A stretch of 64,000 nt of DNA from JAVVEG01 sp041751425 (lineage in GTDB: Bacteria > Pseudomonadota > Gammaproteobacteria > Pseudomonadales > Pseudohongiellaceae): NCBI GenBank assembly GCA_041751425.1, contig JBGSXL010000033.1, forward strand, positions 1 through 64,000. Reading direction: 5' to 3'. Position numbers and translations under genes: made by a program. Positions 45,016 to 52,432 of the stretch are shown here, piece after piece. The notes under the pieces are model-generated. The model saw only the letters and a program-made list of their open reading frames with translations. It was not told the DNA's origin and searched no databases. How positions within the stretch are numbered: position 1 is the first letter of the stretch; each line of letters starts with the position of its first letter.

Positions 45016-45735
45016 ATGCCAAAACAAATCTCAGGAAACCTTACTCAGGGAGTATTAGAGAAATTGGGTGTGGCTATTGTCAGGGGAAACTACGGCCCCA
45101 ATGACAAGTTCCCTACTGAGTCGGAACTGAGTGAGCAGTTCGGCGTCAGCAGAAGCATCTTACGCGAAGCGGTAAAAATGCTTACTGCGAAAAGCCTGTT
45201 AAGCGCCAGACCAAGACAGGGAACCCGAATCGAACCTGAGGACCGCTGGAATGTATTGGACCCTGATGTGCTTCGTTGGATGCTGGACAGAAAGTTCTCG
45301 TTGGAATTACTGCTGGAATTCACCGAAGTAAGGGTCGCGATTGAGCCCGTTGCTGCGGCTATGGCTGCCGTGAAATACACGGAGGATACACTCTCCCCTA
45401 TTCGTGACGCTATTGAAGGTATGAAAGCGGCTCAAACAGGGGATGAAGATCCTTTGGAAGTTGATATCAAGTTTCACGTGGCTGTGCTGCGTGCCAGTGA
45501 TAATCGGTTTTTCACCGAACTGGAAGGTTTGATTGAAACAGCCTTGCGCATATCAATGAGGCTTACTCACCAACTGAAACCAGCCGCAAACGTTGCAGAT
45601 CACAAGAAAGTACTGGACGCTATAGAAGAGCGCAATCCGGAAAAGGCTCATGAAGCAATGTCAGTTCTGATTCATGAAGTCATGGATCTTATAGCGGTTG
45701 CTCGCGAAGCTAAAAAAATACCCGCTTCACTCTAA
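45016..45735 (+). CDS. FadR/GntR family transcriptional regulator (FCD domain)
   Basis: A 239-residue regulator. An N-terminal winged helix (about 8-75; FGVSRSILREAVKML, RPRQGTRI) is followed by an FCD ligand domain (about 95-225) with the metal/ligand histidines in KFHVAVLRASDN and HKKVLDAIEERN. This class usually represses catabolic operons for organic acids and is released by the substrate or an intermediate. AAGGAAC lies ahead of the ATG. It closes the island and is the obvious local regulator. Confidence 0.92.
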   Translation: MPKQISGNLTQGVLEKLGVAIVRGNYGPNDKFPTESELSEQFGVSRSILREAVKMLTAKSLLSARPRQGTRIEPEDRWNVLDPDVLRWMLDRKFSLELLLEFTEVRVAIEPVAAAMAAVKYTEDTLSPIRDAIEGMKAAQTGDEDPLEVDIKFHVAVLRASDNRFFTELEGLIETALRISMRLTHQLKPAANVADHKKVLDAIEERNPEKAHEAMSVLIHEVMDLIAVAREAKKIPASL

Positions 45736-45779
45736 ACACATTCAATTAATTGTAACGCGTTGCACAATGCAGCCGTCAC

Positions 45780-46526
45780 TCAGGGCACTAGAAAATCTCT
45801 GGCGGCGTTTATCTTACGTGCCAGGTAATCAGAACCGCCCCGGTCCGGATGCATTTTTTGCATCAGTTTCCGATGGGCGGCTGTTATCTCCTCCTCTGTG
45901 GCACCTGACTCCAGGCCGAGAATTTCCAAAGCCAAGGCCTCGGTCATGGATTCCTCGGGTGCGCTCATTGCATTTTTCCCGGTAGTTTTTGCATCTGCAT
46001 GCTCACGCCAGTCCGGGCACTGCCGGTCAAGATAGGATTCCAGAATCTGAATCGAATCAGAATCGCGCCGACATTCATTAGCCAGAATCAGTAAATCATC
46101 TATCGACATTTTCGACAGACGATTGGAAGTGAACTGACCCTGCAACACCTCGCCATCCATCTCACCAGTGCTGTGTTGCAATTCCATCGCCAGGAACGCG
46201 GTGCGAATAGTAGATACATCGGCGTTTGTGCCTTTCGCGCCGCCGCGCACACGCTTGTTCAGGGATTGCAGCATCGGAAACACACGGATTAGCAAGTGGA
46301 TATTGCGCAGAGCAAATGTCAACGCCAACACCACGGGCGCAACAATAGACTGAATAGGTATGCGACCCAGCATCACCAATGCAACTACGCCCACCAGTAC
46401 AGTAGCAATGCCGAGCAGCCACTTGAATTGCTGTGTAGTCAGGGAATGACGCTTGCTTAGACGCTGCAACCACCAGTAAACCAGGATGAATAGCAGCAAC
46501 GGGCCTATAAAACGAAAGATGAACAC
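45780..46526 (-). CDS. Membrane J-domain (DnaJ-like) protein
   Basis: A 248-residue protein. Three hydrophobic segments occupy about residues 1-95. The C-terminus (about 195-248) is a J domain with the HPD triad in MQKMHPDRGGSDYLARKINAARD. This layout, membrane first and J domain last, resembles Pam18/DjlA-like co-chaperones that recruit Hsp70 to the membrane. It starts 16 bases after the vWA gene, so the two are likely cotranscribed. Client is unknown. Confidence 0.85.
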   Translation of the reverse strand: MFIFRFIGPLLLFILVYWWLQRLSKRHSLTTQQFKWLLGIATVLVGVVALVMLGRIPIQSIVAPVVLALTFALRNIHLLIRVFPMLQSLNKRVRGGAKGTNADVSTIRTAFLAMELQHSTGEMDGEVLQGQFTSNRLSKMSIDDLLILANECRRDSDSIQILESYLDRQCPDWREHADAKTTGKNAMSAPEESMTEALALEILGLESGATEEEITAAHRKLMQKMHPDRGGSDYLARKINAARDFLVP

Positions 46527-46542
46527 TTACTTAGGAGCTCCC

Positions 46543-47268
46543 TTATTTCCCCAATTGCTGACCGAGCAACTTAACGGCTGGGTGTGAGTTCTTGCTGAAA
46601 TGCTGCAACGCTTTCAGACCTCCCGTGGCATAAACCGCCACCGCTCTTAACAAATCTTTCAACTGATCGATGCTGCTGGCATCAAAATGCGAATAGGCAC
46701 CTTTGGAAAGTCGCGCCATCTCTTTAAATGTTTTTTCCGCCCGCACATCGTGACCTTCCTGAAAGATGAAAACCGGCACGTTGTATAAACCGAGCTGCCC
46801 TGCCAGCTGGCAAAGCACATCTGTATTTTCTTCCATGGCATCACCCACGAAGACCAGGGAATGGACACGCGCGCGCCGGGTCTCATCCAGCGCATGCTGC
46901 ATCAGGCGCTCAATCTGAGTTGTCCCCGCATGACAACGAATACCCGTCATTATTTTCAACAAACCGGCTGCCTCGTGACACCACTCGCTGTGATAGAACT
47001 CCATGAAGCCACGAAAATAGCAAAGTTGCACCTGCAGTTTACCGATGGCCTGCGTGCTGGTGAACATTTCGGCCTGTAGTTGAGTGGCCTGATCCCAGGT
47101 ATTCTCGCGGCTGCCGGTCGCATCCAGAGCAAATATCAGACGTCCCTGCCCTGCGCCGGTGTTGACTGTCGGCAAGGCGGATACTTTCTGCAGGAAGGCG
47201 CTGACTTCCTTGCTGCTGGCTACTTCTTTGCCCGCACCTTTGCTTACCTGTTTATCTGAATCGGACAC
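46543..47268 (-). CDS. vWA domain-containing protein
   Basis: A 241-residue cytosolic protein with a von Willebrand A fold: LIFALDATGSRENTWDQA carries a DxTxS-like metal site, and LVFVGDAMEENTD and KGAYSHFDASS follow. A GTG at 47268 is chosen because AGAGG precedes it by seven bases; the frame is open 35 codons further with little support. No MoxR ATPase is adjacent. The tight link to a membrane J-domain protein suggests a shared assembly role, which is inference. Confidence 0.75.
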   Translation of the reverse strand: MSDSDKQVSKGAGKEVASSKEVSAFLQKVSALPTVNTGAGQGRLIFALDATGSRENTWDQATQLQAEMFTSTQAIGKLQVQLCYFRGFMEFYHSEWCHEAAGLLKIMTGIRCHAGTTQIERLMQHALDETRRARVHSLVFVGDAMEENTDVLCQLAGQLGLYNVPVFIFQEGHDVRAEKTFKEMARLSKGAYSHFDASSIDQLKDLLRAVAVYATGGLKALQHFSKNSHPAVKLLGQQLGK

Positions 47269-47483
47269 CTTGACACCTCTGTTTACTGCAAAGCCCATCG
47301 AACAACCTGTGTTTCGCCTGATCTGCATCTTAACAGACCCGGGCTGTTGCAGTTTACATGCACTGCCTGGCACTGGAAACCACGCCGGGAGCAGCCGGTA
47401 AAGCGGGAGTATTCCTGCGGGCAGATTAGTGATTTAATAGCGCAAATCAAATACGCACAAATGCGCATCAAAAGGATACGAAA

Positions 47484-48026
47484 ATGTTCAGAACCATCAC
47501 CAACAAGAATTTTCTGGGCCTGATTCTGCTGGCTGCTTTAACTGCCTGCGCTCAAAACGCACCGCTGGATATCAGTGAAGGCAATCTGGCACAAGTGATG
47601 AATATCCGCTCTCCCTCTGGCGAGGTGCTATCCAGCGGCCAACCTTCAGCGGAAGAATTCCAACATCTGGCTGCAGCCGGTGTGAAGCACATCGTCAATC
47701 TACGCCCCGCTACAGAACAACCGGACTTTGATGAAGGGGCGCTGGTACGTTCACTGGGTATGCAGTATCACACGTTGCCAATTGCGGGCGCTGCAGATAT
47801 CACCAGTCAGAATGCGCAGACACTGGATGAGCTGCTCTCTAATCTGGATGGCCAGCCTGTATTAATCCATTGCGCCAGTGGTAACCGCGTGGGTGCATTG
47901 CGGGCGATGACGGCATTGGAAAGCGGCATGAGTGTAGATGATGCAATAACTGAAGGTGGCCGCTGGGGTTTGACTGGCATGGCACCGGCTGTGCGCACAG
48001 TGCTATCCGCTCACCAAGGCCAGTGA
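47484..48026 (+). CDS. DUF442-like phosphatase-domain lipoprotein
   Basis: A 180-residue lipoprotein (lipobox LTAC, Cys22) with a tyrosine phosphatase-like domain of the DUF442 / beta-lactamase hydrolase-like type: SSGQPSAEEFQHLAAAG, VNLRP and HCASGNRVG (C130-x4-R135). This CX4R form is usual for that family but not for classic CX5R phosphatases, so catalysis is uncertain. An AGGATAC leader precedes the ATG. Confidence 0.82.
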   Translation: MFRTITNKNFLGLILLAALTACAQNAPLDISEGNLAQVMNIRSPSGEVLSSGQPSAEEFQHLAAAGVKHIVNLRPATEQPDFDEGALVRSLGMQYHTLPIAGAADITSQNAQTLDELLSNLDGQPVLIHCASGNRVGALRAMTALESGMSVDDAITEGGRWGLTGMAPAVRTVLSAHQGQ

Positions 48027-48078
48027 TTCAAGGTTCACCGGAGGCTCGAAGCACTGTTCACAGTACTTCTTACAATAC

Positions 48079-49455
48079 CTATTTAACCACCGATAACTGA
48101 ATGTTGAAGCAGGTACCAAATTTCTCATCGGACGTCACCGACATATGACCGCGGTGATGGTCGGTGATGATGAAATAGGGATAGGACAGGCGATGCTCAA
48201 CCGGGTAATTGGTTCCGCTGGCATTGCCAAAGAAGGGTTCGAAAATTTCCACTTGCTCATCGGCAGTTAAACACTGCCCCTTGTGGGCTACCTTTATCCA
48301 CAACGAATCCACGAATTGATCGATGGCAATATTGATTCGTGGCTTGTTGTCCCCTTCCCACTCTTTGTCTTTCAACGCATAAAAAGCGCTACGCAACATG
48401 CGCGTGAAAACCTGCACCAGTTCTGCGGGATAACAGGAAATCTGTGGTAACCCTGCAGCGTAATTGCGCACGATTACTATGTCTTTGAATGCCAGACTCT
48501 CTGCATCGGTGAAAAGCTCACACGCCAACTCAATACTGCGGTCCATGATCGATGGAATATCAGAAAGCTGTTCCATATTGCGATGGCTGCGCGCAAGATC
48601 GAGCAGATTCTGCGATATGGCCGTGGCCTGTTGCGCACTCTGCCGAACCACTTCTACCTGCTGCAATAAAAAATCTTTCACCGGCCCCAGATCTGTTTCT
48701 TCAATGCGTTGTTGGGACTTGGAAACATGCTGAAAAATAGTGTTGATTGGCAATCTGATATCGTAGGCCATCGCCGATGCCAGTTCGCCCAACGCAGATA
48801 ATTTATCGCGCTCAGCCACTTTGTTTTCCGCGTTTACCTGTTTGGTGATATCAGAAATCAAAATGACAATGCCGGTATCATCATGGTCGCGTAATCGGTA
48901 CAGCGTAATATCAAAACTGTACTGACCACGTTGGGTGTGTATCAGGTGTAACGTGTCACCGGTTGTCAGTACGCTTTGTACCTGTTCATCGGTGAGTGTG
49001 ACCGCCGGGTAAGCTGCCCAGAGGTTTTTTCCGGCCACATCGGCAAATGGTCGCCCGGTAATTTCTTCCGCTGTTTTATTCCACTGCGTCACCTGGAGCT
49101 GGTCGTTGATACCAATCAGCATCACCGGCATCGAATTCACGATACTGGTGATATACGCCTCACGTTTGCGTAGTTGTTCAGCTGTTTCCTGCAACACCTG
49201 CGTACGTCGTCCAACGCGATCTTCCAGCGTTGCCTTTATCTCCGTTAGTGCTTTGTTAGAGCGGTTGGCACGGAAATTAGCGCGAATCAGAAAACCCAGT
49301 ACCACCAGCAGCGTAATAATAAGCAGGCTGGCACTGGTATTCGCCACATACTGCCAATTGGTGCTGCCATCCTCATCACGAAAGACGGCGAATACATCAG
49401 CATAAACGCTGAGGCTGAAGCCCAGGAGGAAAATGGAGAGGACAAGTTGTTTCAT
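48079..49455 (-). CDS. PAS domain sensor protein with degenerate histidine kinase domain
   Basis: A 458-residue membrane protein. A signal-like segment and one helix (about 42-58) are followed by a coiled coil, a PAS domain (about 98-205) and a kinase-like region. The H-box reads ELASAMAYDIRLPIN, with Tyr231 where the phospho-acceptor His should be. The ATPase part keeps EIFEPFF, but the G1 box reads VAHKGQCL, no GxGLGL segment is found, and the N-box Asn is missing. It therefore cannot be expected to autophosphorylate. The overall fold still resembles NtrB/FixL-type kinases, so it may act as a scaffold or allosteric partner. Confidence 0.85.
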   Translation of the reverse strand: MKQLVLSIFLLGFSLSVYADVFAVFRDEDGSTNWQYVANTSASLLIITLLVVLGFLIRANFRANRSNKALTEIKATLEDRVGRRTQVLQETAEQLRKREAYITSIVNSMPVMLIGINDQLQVTQWNKTAEEITGRPFADVAGKNLWAAYPAVTLTDEQVQSVLTTGDTLHLIHTQRGQYSFDITLYRLRDHDDTGIVILISDITKQVNAENKVAERDKLSALGELASAMAYDIRLPINTIFQHVSKSQQRIEETDLGPVKDFLLQQVEVVRQSAQQATAISQNLLDLARSHRNMEQLSDIPSIMDRSIELACELFTDAESLAFKDIVIVRNYAAGLPQISCYPAELVQVFTRMLRSAFYALKDKEWEGDNKPRINIAIDQFVDSLWIKVAHKGQCLTADEQVEIFEPFFGNASGTNYPVEHRLSYPYFIITDHHRGHMSVTSDEKFGTCFNIQLSVVK

Positions 49456-49488
49456 AAAAAAGTATCAATTGCAGTGTTGGTATTAAAT

Positions 49489-49616
49489 GGCCCGTCGTCG
49501 CTTTCAGCTATGACGGGGCAGGCCCGTCGTCGCTTTCAGCTATGACGGGGCAGGCCCTTCGTCGCTTTCAGCTATGACGGGGCTGGCCCTTCGTTGCTTT
49601 CAGCTATGACGTGGCA
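49489..49616. repeat. Four tandem 32-bp repeats, each able to form a hairpin
   Basis: Copies begin at 49489, 49521, 49553 and 49585; the first two are identical and the others differ at one to four places. Each has CCCGTCGT and ATGACGGG arms (8-bp stem with one wobble in the first copies) around a loop of GCTTTCAGCT type. There are no spacers. The array lies between the sensor gene and tRNA-Leu. Confidence 0.9.
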
Positions 49617-49690
49617 CCCGACTTCGTGCGGGTGGGTGCCAACCACGTCGAAGCTGATTTTGCGTTCCGCAAAATCAGCGAAGTCGGGTG
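49615..49690. repeat. Nested inverted repeats at the 3' end of tRNA-Leu
   Basis: Outer arms CACCCGACTTCG (49615-49626) and CGAAGTCGGGTG (49679-49690) enclose inner arms GCTGATTTTGCG (49653-49664) and CGCAAAATCAGC (49668-49679), both 12 bp and perfect. On the minus strand this comes straight after the tRNA, so the inner hairpin could help end or process the tRNA transcript. Confidence 0.8.
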
Positions 49691-49773
49691 GTGCGGACGG
49701 AGAGACTCGAACTCTCACACCTTGCGGCGCTGGAACCTAAATCCAGTGTGTCTACCAATTCCACCACGTCCGC
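49689..49773 (-). tRNA. tRNA-Leu (anticodon UAG)
   Basis: An 85-nt tRNA including encoded CCA. Acceptor arms GCGGACG and CGTCCGC pair perfectly, the anticodon loop reads TTTAGGT (anticodon TAG) on a 5-bp stem CTGGA/TCCAG, a long variable arm typical of class II tRNAs is present, and the T arm contains GTTCGAGTC. The D arm contains the usual GGTAGACAC. No gene is seen in 49774-49887. Confidence 0.97.
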
Positions 49774-49887
49774 ATGAACTCGGGGAGGCGCGCATTATAC
49801 TCGAAGCCGGACGCATGCCAAGCATGGATTCGTGCTGTCAGTTAAGCCGCCGCTGCACTTGCCAGTGCCCGCGCACCGGTGCACAGT

Positions 49888-50691
49888 CTATTGCGCCGCG
49901 CTCACCGCCTCAATATTCTGCTGCAGACGCAGCAATGCCTGGTTGATCTGTAAACGAAAAGCATCAATAGCCTCGATAGCCTCCTCCACCTTCATCAACC
50001 TCTCATTGACGCCACCGGATGCTCCCTGCGCCTGCACCATGGTCGCACGCAAGTTGATCATTTCCTGACTGACAGACTGTAAATTCTGCACGGCTGTAGT
50101 AAGAGTGGCTATGGACTGGCTGCTTTGCGCTACGGTGTTCTCCATTGCCCCAATATCCCGACGGGTATCTTCAAGCAAATTGGTGCTTTGCACAATGCGC
50201 TGATTGGTTGCTTCCAGGTCCGCTCTGGCAACTTCCAGACCGTCTATGGATTCCTTGATGCCATTTTCTGTCAAAGCCACGCGCCCAGTCAGATCCTCAA
50301 TAGACTGCATGAGAGCTCGACGCGCTGCCCACAATTTATCTATTTCCGAGAAATTGAAATCCACGCGCTCCAGCACATTGGCAGTGGTTTCCTCAGCACT
50401 GTCACCGACTAGCGCCAGACGGTTCTCCAAGTCAGCAATACGCCTTTCTGCCTGCTGCACTTCCTGCACATAGCTGCCGTGGAACGTGTAGGCGCCATAG
50501 CCTACAGCAAGGAGGCCAACAGTGAGCAGGGTCAGCATGACTCGCACGGGCCATGTGCTGACCGTTACTTTTTCACCGTAGAGGTTGGGTTTGACGATAT
50601 CCGGAGTCTTGCGCGTGTGCTGCCGGGTAACAACCTCATCGCGAGACGGCACCATTGGCGGGATATCATGTAAATCGTCGTTATCTCTCAT
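49888..50691 (-). CDS. Single-pass membrane coiled-coil protein
   Basis: A 267-residue protein I cannot assign to a named family. A polar N-terminal segment (1-50) is followed by one membrane helix (about 55-75), then about 185 residues of near-continuous heptad-rich coiled coil (ERRIADLENRLAL ... VEEAIEAIDAFRLQINQALLRL) with almost no aromatic residues. The ATG at 50691 has AAGG seven bases ahead; a frame to 50763 is open but unsupported. It could be a periplasmic structural or division-associated factor. It is divergent from the nucleoside transporter. Confidence 0.7.
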   Translation of the reverse strand: MRDNDDLHDIPPMVPSRDEVVTRQHTRKTPDIVKPNLYGEKVTVSTWPVRVMLTLLTVGLLAVGYGAYTFHGSYVQEVQQAERRIADLENRLALVGDSAEETTANVLERVDFNFSEIDKLWAARRALMQSIEDLTGRVALTENGIKESIDGLEVARADLEATNQRIVQSTNLLEDTRRDIGAMENTVAQSSQSIATLTTAVQNLQSVSQEMINLRATMVQAQGASGGVNERLMKVEEAIEAIDAFRLQINQALLRLQQNIEAVSAAQ

Positions 50692-50896
50692 GTTGTTGCC
50701 TTGGCTTAACGCGTTTGAACCAAACAGTACGGTGGATTTGTTGCTTTGCCGATGTCGCGACATTTTGCGGCTATTGTAGTCTGTTTACCCCCAAATTCGC
50801 AAAAGCTGCTGTGTCGCCTGTCTGCAGGATGCAACCGGAGTTCCGCTGAGCGTTTATCTGGTGATAGCATAGCGGCAAAAAATGAGGTGAGATTGC

Positions 50897-52132
50897 ATGC
50901 AGGCATGGCTTGGGTTGGTGGTTCTACTGGTGATTGCCTGGCTGCTGTCGGACAACAAACGGGCCCTGTCGTGGCGGTTGGTCGCGGCAGGACTGGGGCT
51001 GCAGTTTCTGCTGGCCCTGATGGTTGTGAACCTTGACTGGGTTGCCAGCTTTATTCTTGGCCTCAATGCAATCGTCATGGCAGTTGATCAGGCTACCCAG
51101 GCTGGCACCTCGTTTGTATTCGGTTATCTGGGCGGTGGTGCTGAACCATTCCCGGTCAGTGATGCATCTGCTACCTTTCTGCTGGCGTTTCGTGCTATTC
51201 CCCTGATTCTGGTGTTTAGCGTACTTTCCGCGCTGGGTTGGCACTGGCGCATTTTGCCAGTCATCATTCAGGGCATCGCTAAAGTGCTGCAGCGCAGCAT
51301 GAAAGTAGGCGGTGGCGTTGGTTTGGGCGCAGCAACCAGCATTTTCATTGGCATGGTGGAGGCCCCATTGACTGTGCGGCCGTTGTTGCAGCGTTTTGAT
51401 CGTGGTGAATGGTTTGTGCTAATGACCTGTGGCATGGCAACTGTGGCCGGCACCGTGATGTTTCTGTATGCATCTGTTCTCGAGCCGGTCGTGCCCGGCG
51501 CATTGGCTCATATTCTGGCAGCCTCTATCATCAGCGCGCCAGCGGCCATCATGATCGGCAGCATCATGGTGCCCATGTCGCAGCAGACAAGCACTGAGGG
51601 TGTCGAACTTACCAGCCGCTACTCCAGCACCATAGACGCCATTACGCAGGGAACCTCAGATGGTTTGCGCCTTGCCATCAATGTAGTTGGCATGTTGTTG
51701 GTACTTGTGGCTTTGGTGGCTCTGGTCAACTTACTGTTAAGCACTTTACCTTTGGTGGGTGGTGCAGAGCTTAGCGTGCAACGCATCTTCGGCTGGCTGT
51801 TTGCACCTCTGGCGTGGCTGATTGGCATTCCATGGTCGGAGGCAATGGCTGCCGGTTCACTGCTTGGCAGCAAGCTGATGTTGAATGAGCTGATCGCTTA
51901 TATCGACATGGCAGCATTGGCACCTGAAGCACTGAGCGCAGAAAGTCGTTTGATCATGACTTATGCGCTGTGCGGGTTTGCTAATCTGGGCTCACTGGGC
52001 ATCATGATTGGCGGATTGGTTGCGATGTGTCCGGAGCGTCGTGAAGATATTCTTGCGCTGGCCCCGCGTACTCTGATCTCCGGCACACTGGCAACTTTGA
52101 TGACGGGCGCTGTTATAGGGTTGGTGAGTTAA
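50897..52132 (+). CDS. Concentrative nucleoside transporter (NupC/CNT family)
   Basis: A 411-residue inner-membrane symporter for nucleosides. Family motifs include VGGGVGLGAATSIFIGMVEAP, STRYSSTIDAITQGTSDGL-like sequence about residue 245, and GSKLMLNELIAY, with the late CGFANLGSLGI. It follows a GAGGTGAG ribosome-binding sequence. It may recover the nucleosides left when the nearby PhoX removes phosphate from nucleotides, which is inference. A hairpin lies just after the stop. Confidence 0.93.
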   Translation: MQAWLGLVVLLVIAWLLSDNKRALSWRLVAAGLGLQFLLALMVVNLDWVASFILGLNAIVMAVDQATQAGTSFVFGYLGGGAEPFPVSDASATFLLAFRAIPLILVFSVLSALGWHWRILPVIIQGIAKVLQRSMKVGGGVGLGAATSIFIGMVEAPLTVRPLLQRFDRGEWFVLMTCGMATVAGTVMFLYASVLEPVVPGALAHILAASIISAPAAIMIGSIMVPMSQQTSTEGVELTSRYSSTIDAITQGTSDGLRLAINVVGMLLVLVALVALVNLLLSTLPLVGGAELSVQRIFGWLFAPLAWLIGIPWSEAMAAGSLLGSKLMLNELIAYIDMAALAPEALSAESRLIMTYALCGFANLGSLGIMIGGLVAMCPERREDILALAPRTLISGTLATLMTGAVIGLVS

Positions 52133-52141
52133 ATAACAATA

Positions 52142-52179
52142 ATGTGACAACGGACACTTGCCGTCCTTGATTGTCACAT
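52142..52179 (+). terminator. Hairpin after the nucleoside transporter gene
   Basis: ATGTGACAA (52142-52150) pairs perfectly with TTGTCACAT (52171-52179), with an inner GGAC/GTCC stem. It lacks an immediate T-run, so it may be a weak terminator or an RNA-stability element. Confidence 0.5.
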
Positions 52180-52185
52180 CGAGTT

Positions 52186-52229
52186 ATTTCATTGAGCTGT
52201 CACACTGCGCTCATAAAACCGTCACAATA
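52186..52229 (+). promoter_or_regulatory. Tandem PHO-box-like site upstream of the Oar-like receptor
   Basis: Four 11-bp phased units, at 52186 (ATTTCATTGAG), 52197 (CTGTCACACTG), 52208 (CGCTCATAAAA) and 52219 (CCGTCACAATA), match the PhoB repeat CTGTCAT plus four A/T-rich bases. The pair 52208-52225 matches the E. coli 18-mer at 15 of 18 places by my count. It lies about 200 bases ahead of the start codon; the rest of the 52133-52432 gap is A/T-rich leader with no gene. Confidence 0.7.
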
Positions 52230-52432
52230 AAACTTTTCTGAAGCTCGTTATCAAGTTATTCAGCGAACTTAATCTGTCGCAGACAGCATGAAATAAATTT
52301 AGTTCAAACTTTTTACTCCAGTAATCAAAATGTAATATTCGCCAGTTAGACTCCTCGCCTGTTGAGTAGCAAACCCATAACGCTACTTCCTGTTAAGCAA
52401 TCCACATACGCTAACTTCCAGGTGAAATCCCT

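Noticed and set aside
49489..49616. CRISPR-like short repeats
   Set aside because: The units are directly tandem with no spacers and diverge gradually; no cas gene is nearby.
49689..49773. tRNA-Leu as attachment site of an integrated element
   Set aside because: No integrase, phage gene or second copy of the tRNA 3' end was found in the window.
50764..50896. PHO box ahead of the nucleoside transporter
   Set aside because: CTGTGTC and CTGTCTG occur near 50808-50823 but 9 bases apart, not 11, and do not match the consensus well.
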